From: Fredinandcohnia onubensis
GTDB lineage: Bacteria; Bacillota; Bacilli; Bacillales; Bacillaceae_L
Assembly (NCBI RefSeq): GCF_002734285.1
Contig: NZ_NSEA01000009.1
Coordinates: 1 to 64,000, forward strand
DNA length: 64,000 bases
Direction of reading: 5' to 3'
Shown: positions 1 to 8,702 of the stretch, piece by piece
How the letters are laid out: every line of letters begins with the position of its first letter
How positions within the stretch are numbered: the first letter of the stretch is position 1
Notes under the pieces: model-generated
Database searches by the model: none
Told to the model about the DNA's origin: nothing
What the model saw: only the letters and a program-made list of their open reading frames with translations
Translations under genes and position numbers: made by a program

Positions 1-14
1 TTCTTATAAAAGTT

Positions 15-1502
15 TTGACAATACGCAAGGAAGAGAGGGGGAAGAAAGAGGAAAGCCTCTTTCAAAAGTATATGAAAAAAAATAGTAATTTTTCGATTGT
101 TTTAATTACATTAGTAGCCACTCTTGGTGGTTTGTTATTTGGTTATGATACAGCGGTAATTTCAGGAGCGGAAGGAGCGCTTCAAGCTTATTTTACTGAG
201 AGTCTCGGACTGAGTTCACTTGTCCATGGGATCACAGTATCAAGTGCTTTAATTGGTTGTATTATTGGTGGTATTGTATCCGGTTACTTTGCATCGAATA
301 TTGGACGAAAATATTCACTTGTTGTAGCAGCGGTCTTGTTTATCGTTTCAGCACTTGGATCAGCATATCCTGAGTTTTTATTCTTTACAAAGGGTGAACC
401 TTCGTTAGAATTGTTGATTACATTTAACATCTATCGAATTATTGGTGGAATAGGCGTTGGGCTTGCTTCAGCTGTTGCACCAATGTATATAGGGGAAATC
501 GCACCACCAAAAATTCGTGGTACATTAGTCTCATTAAATCAATTCGCCATTATTTTCGGTATGCTAGTTGTGTATTTTGTGAACTGGGGAATTGCGAAAG
601 GGCAATCCATCGAATGGATAAATGATATCGGATGGCGCTATATGTTCCTTTCAGAGGTAATACCAGCAGCTATATTTCTTGCGTTATTGTTTACTGTACC
701 TGAAACACCTCGATATCTTATTCAAAAGAATCAGGATCAGAAGGCGATGTCTGTTCTTAATAAGTTGTACGAAAAAGCTGTCGCTAAATCAACTTTAATC
801 GAAATTAAGTCATCTTTTGATGACAATAAATCAAAATCAAAACTATTCTCATTTGGGAAGACAATTGTTGTAGTTGGAATTCTGTTATCGGTTTTCCAGC
901 AGTTCGTGGGGATTAATGTGGCTCTCTACTATGCACCACGTATCTTTGAAAGCATGGGAGCGGCAAAAGATGCTTCTATGTTCCAGACGATTATTATGGG
1001 CTTAGTCAATGTTGTGTTCACACTTATTGCGATTTTTACTGTTGACAAATTCGGGCGTAAACCGCTCTTAATTATTGGTTCAATCGGTATGACAATTGGG
1101 ATGTTTGGTGTGGCTGGCATGGCATTCACAAACGTAATTGGAATAGGTACATTAATTTTCATTATAATTTATACGGCATCATTTATGATGTCCTGGGGAC
1201 CAGTAGTATGGGTACTTCTTGCAGAAATCTTCCCTAACAAAATTAGAGGTCAGGCCATGGCGATTGCAGTGGCTGCACAATGGGCGGCAAACTACTTTAT
1301 TTCATCCACTTACCCAGCAATGATGGAGTTTAGTGGTGGATTAACATACTCCTTCTACGGAATTATGAGTCTTCTATCAGCGGTTTTTGTATGGAAGTTT
1401 ATTCCTGAAACGAAAGGACAATCATTGGAACAATTGGAAAATATGTGGAGTAAATCAAAAGAAATAGTAAAAGAAGGACAAAATAAGAGAAGAGTAGTGT
1501 AG
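15..1502 (+). CDS. xylE: XylE-like sugar:H+ symporter (MFS sugar porter family)
   Basis: This 12-helix membrane protein of about 476-495 residues should import a pentose or hexose with a proton. It follows E. coli XylE closely. The family marks are all visible: GGLLFGYD in helix 1, RIIGGIGVGLASAVAPMYIGE, PETPRYL, FQQFVGINV, DKFGRKPL, WGPVVWVLLAEIFP, AVAAQWAANY and the C-terminal PETKGQSLE. The XylE sugar-contact residues (the QQ and N of FQQFVGIN, the W of WGPVVW, the QW of AAQW) and the helix-1 Asp are kept. The long loop between helices 3 and 4 is also XylE-like. The start is uncertain: the frame stays open to the window edge, TTG 15 has no visible ribosome site, and ATG 72 (MKKNSNF) fits the family but has its purine-rich site rather far upstream. 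No xylose catabolic gene is seen here, so the substrate is inferred. Confidence 0.85.
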   Translation: MTIRKEERGKKEESLFQKYMKKNSNFSIVLITLVATLGGLLFGYDTAVISGAEGALQAYFTESLGLSSLVHGITVSSALIGCIIGGIVSGYFASNIGRKYSLVVAAVLFIVSALGSAYPEFLFFTKGEPSLELLITFNIYRIIGGIGVGLASAVAPMYIGEIAPPKIRGTLVSLNQFAIIFGMLVVYFVNWGIAKGQSIEWINDIGWRYMFLSEVIPAAIFLALLFTVPETPRYLIQKNQDQKAMSVLNKLYEKAVAKSTLIEIKSSFDDNKSKSKLFSFGKTIVVVGILLSVFQQFVGINVALYYAPRIFESMGAAKDASMFQTIIMGLVNVVFTLIAIFTVDKFGRKPLLIIGSIGMTIGMFGVAGMAFTNVIGIGTLIFIIIYTASFMMSWGPVVWVLLAEIFPNKIRGQAMAIAVAAQWAANYFISSTYPAMMEFSGGLTYSFYGIMSLLSAVFVWKFIPETKGQSLEQLENMWSKSKEIVKEGQNKRRVV

Positions 1503-1560
1503 TATCATAAAATAATGATATGGAGGTAAATCGGACTTATTTTATCCTCTAAAAAATAAG

Positions 1561-1595
1561 AAAAGAAGCCAATCATGTTGTATTGGCTTCTTTTT
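1561..1595 (+). terminator. Rho-independent terminator after the sugar symporter
   Basis: AAAAGAAGCCAAT (1561-1573) pairs with ATTGGCTTCTTTT (1582-1594) around an 8-nt loop and is followed by T residues. It sits about 60 bp after the symporter stop and is flanked by A and T runs, so it may also stop the leftward purC-like transcript. Confidence 0.85.
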
Positions 1596-1615
1596 AATGG
1601 CTAAATTTCGATTTT

Positions 1616-1634
1616 GGGACAAGCGACCAGTCCC
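1616..1634. repeat. Short copy of the dispersed GGGAC palindrome
   Basis: The 19-nt palindrome GGGACAAGCGACCAGTCCC is a shortened member of the family found throughout the window. It lies 9 bp from the stop codon of the purC-like gene. Confidence 0.6.
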
Positions 1635-1643
1635 TTTTTACCA

Positions 1644-2324
1644 TTAAAGAAACATCTTTTCTAATTCTAATGGTTCAATGTATTCTCCGTCTTTGTATGC
1701 GCGCATGTTTCCTCCGGAGATTTCATCGATAAGAACAATTTGTCTGTCATCGCCAGTCCGTCCGAATTCGAATTTAATATCATATAATTCGATTCCTTTA
1801 TTAGCAAGCTCGTCTTTAACGATACCACCGATTTGTTGTGTAAGTTTTTTTAATACCTGATATTCTTCTTTAGACAGGATCCCGAGCATGTCCAAAGCGT
1901 CTTCACTGATTGGAGGATCTTCACGACCGTCATCTTTTAAGGTTACTTCAACAAAAGCATCCAGGGCTTGTCCTTCTTCGGCATATAAGCCGTATCGGCG
2001 AAGGAAGCTGCCAACTGCACGATATCTGCAAATAACTTCAAGACCTTTTCCGAATACTTCAGCCGGTTTTACTGTCATGGTTGCTTGATCGATATCAGCG
2101 TCGATATAGTGAGTTGGAATTTCTCTTTCATTTAATATTTCAAAAAAGTATTTAGTTAATTTTAATCCAGCACGACCTGCACCTTCAATTGTTAAACCAA
2201 CCGTATTTGCACCTGGATCAAAAACACCATCAACGCCTGTAACATCGTCTTTAAATTGAAGTAAGTAATTTCCGTCCTGCAATTCATAGACATCTTTTGT
2301 TTTACCTGTGTATTTAAGCTTCAT
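1644..2324 (-). CDS. PurC-like protein, SAICAR synthase family (divergent, orphan)
   Basis: The protein (226 residues) has the SAICAR synthase fold marks: an N-terminal YTGKTKDVYEL nucleotide loop, FKDDVTG, a central EVICRYRAVGSFLRRYG, and FEFGR...IVLIDEISGG near the end. SAICAR synthase joins aspartate to CAIR in purine synthesis. Several signature stretches differ from the usual Bacillus PurC: RYRAVGSF replaces the usual RN-AAGS type, and DEISGGNMR replaces DEISPDT-R. It also stands alone rather than in a pur operon. The ATG has a clean GGAGG six bases upstream. It is either a second functional PurC or a family member with a changed substrate; the fold assignment is firm, the exact reaction is not. 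Confidence 0.8.
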   Translation of the reverse strand: MKLKYTGKTKDVYELQDGNYLLQFKDDVTGVDGVFDPGANTVGLTIEGAGRAGLKLTKYFFEILNEREIPTHYIDADIDQATMTVKPAEVFGKGLEVICRYRAVGSFLRRYGLYAEEGQALDAFVEVTLKDDGREDPPISEDALDMLGILSKEEYQVLKKLTQQIGGIVKDELANKGIELYDIKFEFGRTGDDRQIVLIDEISGGNMRAYKDGEYIEPLELEKMFL

Positions 2325-2650
2325 GTTAATCCTCCTACGTGAAATTTTATAACATAATAATCATAAAGATAAAATGGTGTTTACACAAGAGTAAATACGA
2401 AATATTTTAGTACCATTACATATGAATGTTAAGATTTTGACGCCGTTTGAGGGGTTAATGGTAAAAAAATATAAAATTCCTGCGGATTTAAAGAAAAAAA
2501 CCACTCTGTTAAAACCTTCATTCATAGGCAAGTTATCCATACTTGTTATTTAACAACCCACTTTTTACTGAATTTTCTAATATATATTCATTTTCGGAAG
2601 GATATAAGGGATATCAATAGAATATAAGTGGTAATAGGAGGGTGATATGA
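2325..2650. other. Divergent intergenic region between purC-like and sat-like genes
   Basis: This AT-rich stretch should hold the two divergent promoters. I see the GGAGG site for the purC-like gene at its left end and GGAGGG for the sat-like gene at its right end. No riboswitch, T-box or convincing operator was recognised. Confidence 0.4.
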
Positions 2651-4372
2651 TTGAATCAGTTTACAGATGTATTAGATGAAAAAACATTAGCAAGCTATCC
2701 ACAACAGCCACATGGTGGCAAATTGGTGAATCGTGTTCTTACCGGGAAAGCACAAGAGGAAGCAATGGAAAGAGCAAAGCAATTACCAATGATTATGGTA
2801 GATTTGGAGGCCGTCATTACTCTTGAAATGATTGCAACAGGGGTGTTGTCTCCTAATGAAGGTTTTATGGATGAAGAGGATTACAAGTCTGTACTTACGA
2901 AGGGCCGCTTGAAAAATGGAGTGGTTTGGCCTGTGCCGCTAAGTTTCGCGCCAATTGGTGACCGAAATCAGCAGGTGATTAAGACTTTATCTGTCGGGGA
3001 TGAGGTCGCACTTGCGGATGAAACAAGAGAACCCGTCGCTATTCTAAAATTGAATGATATCTTTGACTATGACCGTGAATTTCGAGCAACCCATCTTTTT
3101 GGCACAACTGACCGCAACCACCCTGGAGTTGATTCTATTTATCGTAGAATGGGAGATACCGCTTTGGCCGGCCCGATACAATTGCTTCGACGTGTCCATT
3201 GGGGGCCATTTGAAGATATAAGAATGGAGCCAAAAGAAACATGGAAGCTGTTTTATGAGAAAAAGAAGTTTAAATCTGTAGGTGGATTTATTACAGGAGC
3301 AAATCCATTACACCGCGGACATGAGTATATTCATAGAAATGCGTTAGAAGAGTTAGAAGGTCTATTTGTTCAGCCACTAGTAGAAATGGCGAAGCGCGAA
3401 TATACTCGACACGAGTTTCGAATGTTGTCTTACCGCAGTGTGCTGGATACATATTATCCAAAAGAAAGAACGATTCTTGCACCATTACGAGTTACCTATA
3501 TATTCGCTGGTCCACGTGAAGCGGTCCTACATGCTTTGATCATGAAAAACTATGGATGTACCCACGCTTTAATCGGACGAGATCATGCGGGTATTGGTGA
3601 TTTCTATGAAAAATATGCAAGCCATACGATATTTGATGAATTTACACCGGATGAACTAGGAATCGATATCCGCTTGTTCCATGAAGTGTTCTTCTGTACG
3701 CGCTGTAGTACGCAAGCAACTGACCAAACATGTCCACATGATGAGCAATATCGTATTAATATCTCTGGGACTGGTATTCGTGAGTTACTGCGGTATGGGG
3801 TATTACCACCGAAAGAAATAGTAAGACCAGAGTCCGCCCGGATTGCGATGCAAGGTGTGCAACCAAAAGGTGTGGATGAGAATGATATGGCCATTTCACC
3901 AGTCGGTAAAACGATAAAGAGTATTTTCCCATATTATTTAACGAGATCAAGAATTGGTGGTCCAAAACGAAGAAGACCGCTTCAGGTTGAGGAACTTACC
4001 ATTGAAGATTTGGAAAATGTTATCATGGATGCCCGTGAAAATGCCGATAAGATCTACAGAGATATTTTCGAGGAGTTCAGCTATGTTTCTGACACACTTC
4101 GTACCGCTCAACCAGATTGGGTGGCATCAGCTAGAGAGTCTATCCATAGACAACAAGAAATGGTGGTTGACTATTTAGAAGAAAAGGTAAATAAAGCATT
4201 GGAAAAGGCTTCCGATGAATTTATGTATCAAGATAAGTCCGAAGCAGAACGTGAACTAGAAGTTGCCCGAAAAATCTTTGAGGATATCCCTTCACCACTT
4301 CGTTCGGAAGACTTAGAATATCGAGTTTGGAACCCACTGCCATACAAACGGTACAGAGGCAGTGATGAATAA
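2651..4372 (+). CDS. ATP-sulfurylase-like protein with extra C-terminal region
   Basis: Residues 1-400 follow ATP sulfurylase (ATP + sulfate to APS): PHGGKLVNR near the start, ATGVLSPNEGFM, the nucleotide motif NPLHRGHEY, GRDHAGIGDFY and SGTGIRELL. A CTRC...CPHD stretch near 350-365 matches the zinc site of some bacterial enzymes. Two things are odd. The normal QTRNP motif reads ITGANP, so the sulfate-contacting Gln and Arg are missing. Residues about 400-573 form an additional charged helical region with no Walker A, so it is not an APS kinase. Typical bacterial Sat is about 380-390 residues. The TTG start is chosen because GGAGGG lies 7 bp upstream; ATG 2647 is out of frame and stops after 10 codons. 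No cys genes are adjacent. It may act on something other than sulfate. Confidence 0.75.
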   Translation: MNQFTDVLDEKTLASYPQQPHGGKLVNRVLTGKAQEEAMERAKQLPMIMVDLEAVITLEMIATGVLSPNEGFMDEEDYKSVLTKGRLKNGVVWPVPLSFAPIGDRNQQVIKTLSVGDEVALADETREPVAILKLNDIFDYDREFRATHLFGTTDRNHPGVDSIYRRMGDTALAGPIQLLRRVHWGPFEDIRMEPKETWKLFYEKKKFKSVGGFITGANPLHRGHEYIHRNALEELEGLFVQPLVEMAKREYTRHEFRMLSYRSVLDTYYPKERTILAPLRVTYIFAGPREAVLHALIMKNYGCTHALIGRDHAGIGDFYEKYASHTIFDEFTPDELGIDIRLFHEVFFCTRCSTQATDQTCPHDEQYRINISGTGIRELLRYGVLPPKEIVRPESARIAMQGVQPKGVDENDMAISPVGKTIKSIFPYYLTRSRIGGPKRRRPLQVEELTIEDLENVIMDARENADKIYRDIFEEFSYVSDTLRTAQPDWVASARESIHRQQEMVVDYLEEKVNKALEKASDEFMYQDKSEAERELEVARKIFEDIPSPLRSEDLEYRVWNPLPYKRYRGSDE

Positions 4373-4377
4373 GTACG

Positions 4378-4413
4378 AAAAAATCACTCACAAATGTTGT
4401 GAGTGATTTTTTT
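4378..4413. terminator. Bidirectional terminator between sat-like and ddh
   Basis: A near-perfect stem, AAAAAATCACTCACAA with TTGTGAGTGATTTTTT around ATG, has T runs on both strands. It lies between two convergent genes. Confidence 0.85.
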
Positions 4414-4425
4414 AAAAAGAGCTTC

Positions 4426-5406
4426 TTATAAATAATCTTTTCTTAGTTCTTCTGGAGAACGTGGTGAAATATAGCTTGGTGCAACATCAAATACCGTTTT
4501 AGCACCAAATTGCTTTTCTTGGCTAAGACGATATGCTGCTCTAGCATATGCAACTAATACAGCAGACGTAAATTCAGGATTGCTGTCTAATTTTAGAGAG
4601 AATTCATATACCTGTGTAGTATCTTCACTCGTTTTTCCACCGCGAATGACAAATCCACCATGTGGTGCTTTGGAGTGCTCACGGTTTAATTCTTCTTCTG
4701 ATATAAAATTCACTTCTGTATCATAATCAGCGAAATAGTTTGGCATTGTTTTAATTTCATTTTCAATAGCTGCTTGGTCAGCGCCTTCTTCAGCAACGAT
4801 GTAGCAGACGCGGCGATGCTTTTCAGCAGTTGTTAGTTCTGGATTTGAACCACTGCGAACTTTTTCCATTGCATCCTCAGATGGAATCGTATATTGTACA
4901 CCATTTTTAACACCATTTACTCGTCTAACTGCATCAGAATGTCCTTGGCTTAGGCCTTTGCCCCAGAATGTATAATTTTCACCATTTGGTAAAATCGCAT
5001 CCGCCATAACACGATTAATTGAGAATAAACCTGGATCCCAACCTACTGAAATAATAGCAGTCGTATTTTTCGTAGCTTCGTTAACAGCTGCATAGAATTC
5101 AGGGATTTTTGCATGGGTATCAAAACTATCTACAGTATTGAACATGCTAGCAATTTGCGGAGTTTGTTCAGGTAGGTCTGTAGCAGATCCCCCACAAAGT
5201 AGCATAACATCAATTTTACCTTGATAATCACTTGCATTTGAAATATACTCAGCTTTTACATTTGGCTCATCAAGAACGAGAGTTTCTGGATCTCTTCTCG
5301 TAAAAACTGCTACTAATTCCATATCAGGAGATTGTTTAATAGCTTTAATTGCGCCTTTTCCAAGATTACCGTAACCTACGATACCTAGTCTAATTTTGTT
5401 GCTCAT
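4426..5406 (-). CDS. ddh: meso-Diaminopimelate D-dehydrogenase
   Basis: Ddh reversibly makes meso-diaminopimelate from tetrahydrodipicolinate, ammonia and NADPH, giving a one-step route to the cell-wall cross-linking amino acid and to lysine. The 326-residue product has the usual length. It begins with a Rossmann motif (IRLGIVGYGNLGKGAI). It then shows FTRRDPE (NADP phosphate side), LLCGGSATDLPEQTP, DSFDTHAKIP, SVGWDPGLFSINR and GLSQGHSDAVRR, all typical of the family. The start is placed at the ATG of MSNKIRLG because GGAG lies 8 bp upstream; an in-frame ATG two codons earlier is too close to it. No lysine riboswitch was seen upstream. The divergent neighbour is an FAD amino-acid oxidase-like gene. 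Confidence 0.92.
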   Translation of the reverse strand: MSNKIRLGIVGYGNLGKGAIKAIKQSPDMELVAVFTRRDPETLVLDEPNVKAEYISNASDYQGKIDVMLLCGGSATDLPEQTPQIASMFNTVDSFDTHAKIPEFYAAVNEATKNTTAIISVGWDPGLFSINRVMADAILPNGENYTFWGKGLSQGHSDAVRRVNGVKNGVQYTIPSEDAMEKVRSGSNPELTTAEKHRRVCYIVAEEGADQAAIENEIKTMPNYFADYDTEVNFISEEELNREHSKAPHGGFVIRGGKTSEDTTQVYEFSLKLDSNPEFTSAVLVAYARAAYRLSQEKQFGAKTVFDVAPSYISPRSPEELRKDYL

Positions 5407-5675
5407 ATACATTTCTCCTTTACTTCTAAATACTATCAAAAAAATTATGTCAAATTTTAAATTGCCCAGTTAGCTTTCTATGTAAACCTTTTTTGGGTCA
5501 TTAGATTTCCAAACTTTTTTGATAATACTTATAATAATAGAATAAGCCCTCACTGCCAATGATTTTCTTCGATAATCGAAAAGTTTTTTATACAACACAT
5601 TGGATTTGGATATAAAGGACCCACATACAAAGAAGTTATAATAATACATATTAATATTAGAGGGAGTGATTGGAC

Positions 5676-6803
5676 ATGAAAGTTATTGTAATCGGAACAG
5701 GAATTGTAGGTGCAAGCGCAGCGTATCACTTGGCCAAAAATAATTTAGATGTCATCATGATTGATAAACAACAAAAAGGTAAGGCAACTTCTGCAGGAGC
5801 GGGGATTGTCTGTCCCTGGATTAAAGAGGTTGAAAATGAAACTTGGTATAATCTTGCTAAGGAAAGTTTTGTTTTCTATCAAGATTTAATTTCTACCTTG
5901 CAAAAAGAGGGCGAAGATAAAGTAGGTTATAAAAAGGTTGGGGCATTATGTGTCTCGTCAGATCCTGAGAAATTGGATGAAATTGAAGAACGAATGAAAA
6001 CCAAACACAAGGATGCACCTGAAATAGGAGATATAATGCGTCTTAATGCAGAGCAGGCTAGGGAAGTCTTTCCACCACTTAACCAAAATATGGAGGCTTT
6101 GTTTGTATCAGGAGGAGCTAGAGTAGATGGTGCTTTACTACGTGATGCGCTAATCCGCGCTGCACAACGCCACGGTGCTGAGTTTGTTGAAGGCGAAGCA
6201 GAGCTAGTTCATGAGAATAGAAAAGTCATTGGTGTTAAGGTTGGAAATAGAACAATTTTTGCCGATAAAGTCCTTATTACTACAGGGGCTTGGGCTCCCG
6301 AATTATTGGAACCGTATGGTATCCATTTAAATGTCAATCCACAGCGTGGGCAGATTGCTCATATCAAATTACCTGGAAAGGACAGTTCTAATTGGCCGAT
6401 TATTATACCTCAGTCAACACACTATATGGTTCCATTTGATGATGGTAGAATCGTAGTAGGGGCGACTAGAGAAACTGGATCAGGATTTGATTATCGATTG
6501 ACTGCCGGTGGGGTAAATGAGGTTTTGACCGAAGCCCTAGAGGTTGCACCGGGTTTAGAAGATGGAACCTTGGTAGAGGTTCGAATCGGATTTCGACCAA
6601 TGGGACCCGATGTGTTACCGATTCTAGGAACTGTGGATACACTTGAAGGAGTTTTACTTGCTACTGGATTAGGACCATCCGGGCTTACAATGGGTCCATA
6701 TATTGGTAGTTTAGCAGCTTCAATGATTCAAAATGAAGAGATTGAACTGGATCTTACACCTTGCCGACCTGGTCGTGCAATTGAGATGAAGAAGCATGTG
6801 TAA
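5676..6803 (+). CDS. FAD-dependent oxidoreductase, DadA/YurR-like
   Basis: This 375-residue soluble or membrane-associated flavoprotein belongs to the D-amino-acid dehydrogenase/glycine oxidase (DAO) superfamily. It opens with the dinucleotide motif VIGTGIVGASAAYHL and an FAD ribose-binding acidic residue in IMIDKQ. It continues with the TSAGAGIVCPW segment typical of YurR-like proteins, and ends with the GLGPSGLTMGPYIGS motif that closes the FAD site. The likely reaction is oxidation of a small amino acid or amine to an imino compound. ATG 5676 is preferred to TTG 5670 because GAGGGA lies about 10 bp upstream. It is divergent from ddh, which suggests but does not prove a D-amino-acid or diaminopimelate role. 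Confidence 0.8.
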   Translation: MKVIVIGTGIVGASAAYHLAKNNLDVIMIDKQQKGKATSAGAGIVCPWIKEVENETWYNLAKESFVFYQDLISTLQKEGEDKVGYKKVGALCVSSDPEKLDEIEERMKTKHKDAPEIGDIMRLNAEQAREVFPPLNQNMEALFVSGGARVDGALLRDALIRAAQRHGAEFVEGEAELVHENRKVIGVKVGNRTIFADKVLITTGAWAPELLEPYGIHLNVNPQRGQIAHIKLPGKDSSNWPIIIPQSTHYMVPFDDGRIVVGATRETGSGFDYRLTAGGVNEVLTEALEVAPGLEDGTLVEVRIGFRPMGPDVLPILGTVDTLEGVLLATGLGPSGLTMGPYIGSLAASMIQNEEIELDLTPCRPGRAIEMKKHV

Positions 6804-6861
6804 TATCAAGTCTCTTTAATAAATTTTATATATGATTAAGAGGATAGTTAATATATTCTAG

Positions 6862-6898
6862 AAAAACAATAGAGGAAAACTCCTTTATTGTTTTTTAA
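6862..6898 (+). terminator. Terminator after the FAD oxidoreductase
   Basis: AAAACAATAGAGGA pairs imperfectly with TCCTTTATTGTTTT around a short A-rich loop, followed by T residues. Confidence 0.75.
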
Positions 6899-7010
6899 AG
6901 TTATGCAAAATTATTAACTCATTTCTGGGAGTAAAGGAATCAGACAGCTGAGAGAAGGTGTGGTATCCTATATAACATAATTAATGGAAAAAATAAGGAG
7001 TGCTATTGTT

Positions 7011-8363
7011 TTGACGCAACAGGATTTCACGCAAGGCTCAATCCGAAAGCAATTAATTACTTTTGCTGGACCCATAATGTTAACCAATCTGCTTCAAGTT
7101 TCCTATCAATTTATCGATAGTCTGTGGGTAGGGAATTTACTAGGTGCAAATGCACTCGGGGCGATTACCATTTCTTCTACAATTGTTGTCACGGTATTGG
7201 CGTTCATTATTGGAATTAACAACGCCACATTGACAATTCTCTCCCAACAAAAAGGGATGAATGATGAGCAAGGATTAAAAAAATATGTGAATGCTTTTGT
7301 TGTTATATTATCTACACTTTCCATTGTGGTTGGTATATTTGGTTACTTTTTTTCAGAATCCCTATTATTATTTTTAAATACGCCGAAGGAAATGCTCAAT
7401 GAGGCAAAGGCATACTTAGAAATAAATTTTATTGGTATTTTGTTTATTATGGGATATAACTTTATTGGTACTGTACTTAGGGCATTGGGTGATAGTAAGA
7501 CTCCGTTACGCTTTGTGCTTATAGCAGTTGTGTTGAATGCTGTTTTGGACCCATTATTCATTTCCTATTTTGATTGGGGAATTCATGGAGCCGCATGGGC
7601 AACAGTGTTTGCGCAAGGAATCTCATTTTTGTTGGCATTAGCGTATACGTTTCGACGCAATCTTGTTCCGTATTCTATTCCCTATTTACCAAGTAAAGAG
7701 GATATTTGGTTAATTTTAAAATTAGGCATTCCTGCTGGACTGCAAATGATGGTGATTTTCGCTGGAGTTACGGCCATTTTATCAGTGGTAAATTCATTCG
7801 AGGGGGCTGTGGTAGCAGGCTTTGGTGCTTCACAACGAATTGATAGTTTAATAACCATTCCGGCGATGGCACTAGGCACAGCCGTGAATAGTATGGCAGG
7901 TCAAAATATTGGAGCCAACCAATGGGAGCGAGTTCGTCAGATTGCCGTGTACGGTACCATTTTAAATGTGATTATTACGGTGTCAATTGCATTAGGTGTG
8001 TTCTTGTTTGCCGAAGGACTAACGAAGTTGTTTATTCAGGAAAAAGAAGCGGTCACTTTTGGAACGGACTATTTGAAAATTGTCGCTTTCTTTTATCCAT
8101 TCATTGGCATTAATTTCATTTTGAATGGTGTCGTAAGAGGTTCGGGTGCCATGTATCAAGTATTAATATTAAACATCCTATCCTTCTGGCTACTCCGATA
8201 TCCACTTACTTATTTCTGCTCGAGTCTTATTGGGCAGAACGGAATTGCACTAGGGATCGGAATTAGTTTTATTTTTAGCAGTATTTTTTCATTTTCCTAT
8301 TTTAAATGGGGTGGATGGAAGAAGAAGGAGTTATTCAGTTCGAGTGTAGTACTGAAACAATAA
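7011..8363 (+). CDS. MATE family efflux transporter
   Basis: The protein (about 450 residues, 12 predicted helices) is a multidrug and toxic compound extrusion family member that exports organic cations using a sodium or proton gradient. The N-terminal half shows GPIMLTNLLQVSYQFIDS and VGNLLGANALGA. The second half repeats the pattern with GIPAGLQMMV and a VAGFGASQRIDSL stretch, as expected for the internal duplication. TTG 7011 is chosen because AAGGAG lies 10 bp upstream and MTQQDFTQGSIRKQL matches usual MATE N-termini; ATG 6984 has no ribosome site. The substrate cannot be told. It is a single-gene unit with its own terminator. Confidence 0.88.
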   Translation: MTQQDFTQGSIRKQLITFAGPIMLTNLLQVSYQFIDSLWVGNLLGANALGAITISSTIVVTVLAFIIGINNATLTILSQQKGMNDEQGLKKYVNAFVVILSTLSIVVGIFGYFFSESLLLFLNTPKEMLNEAKAYLEINFIGILFIMGYNFIGTVLRALGDSKTPLRFVLIAVVLNAVLDPLFISYFDWGIHGAAWATVFAQGISFLLALAYTFRRNLVPYSIPYLPSKEDIWLILKLGIPAGLQMMVIFAGVTAILSVVNSFEGAVVAGFGASQRIDSLITIPAMALGTAVNSMAGQNIGANQWERVRQIAVYGTILNVIITVSIALGVFLFAEGLTKLFIQEKEAVTFGTDYLKIVAFFYPFIGINFILNGVVRGSGAMYQVLILNILSFWLLRYPLTYFCSSLIGQNGIALGIGISFIFSSIFSFSYFKWGGWKKKELFSSSVVLKQ

Positions 8364-8375
8364 TGATTGATCAAC

Positions 8376-8410
8376 AATGCTCTTGAGATATTTCAGAGCA
8401 TTATTTTTTT
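8376..8410 (+). terminator. Terminator after the MATE gene
   Basis: AATGCTCT and AGAGCATT form a stem around TGAGATATTTC and are followed by a long T run. It separates the MATE gene from the pqq cluster. Confidence 0.85.
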
Positions 8411-8436
8411 TACTCATGGATAGGTTCGTCTCGTTC

Positions 8437-8458
8437 AAGTTGCCAAATTGGACAACTT
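8437..8458. promoter_or_regulatory. Candidate operator palindrome upstream of pqqA
   Basis: A 22-bp imperfect palindrome with AAGTTG and CAACTT arms (18 of 22 positions symmetrical) lies about 110 bp before pqqA, in the only intergenic space that can hold the pqq promoter. No regulator gene is adjacent and no strong sigma-A promoter was found, so the assignment is tentative. Confidence 0.35.
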
Positions 8459-8570
8459 TATGTCGAAATTCATGGTTATTTTGCGCCTGTTTTTATCATA
8501 AGAATAGCTTGAAAGGGCGAATTTTAATTAATTTCCATATATATTTATCCTTTTGAAGGGGGTGAAAAGC

Positions 8571-8645
8571 ATGTGGGTCATTCCTGAGTATGAAGTGATT
8601 AATACAGCCGCTGAGGTGACAATGTATTCCTACATCCGAGAGTAG
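8571..8645 (+). CDS. pqqA: PqqA, coenzyme PQQ precursor peptide
   Basis: This 24-codon gene encodes the peptide whose Glu and Tyr side chains become pyrroloquinoline quinone. It starts with MW-PEYE and carries the diagnostic core AEVTMYSY, with Glu15 and Tyr19 in the E-x-x-x-Y spacing that PqqE cross-links. The length (24) and the position of this core match Proteobacterial PqqA. A strong GAAGGGGGTG ribosome site lies just upstream of the ATG. It is directly followed by pqqB, so it heads the operon. It is too short for ordinary gene callers and could easily be missed. Confidence 0.93.
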   Translation: MWVIPEYEVINTAAEVTMYSYIRE

Positions 8646-8702
8646 CACCACTAAAATTTGCCTTACATGCTTTATTATGTCTGTTTGAAAGGATGGAGTA
8701 AA

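Noticed and set aside
5566-5596. Terminator or operator at the TTCGATAATCGAA palindrome
   Set aside because: It is followed by T residues, but no plus-strand gene ends upstream; it could be an operator for ddh or the oxidase, but nothing else supports this.
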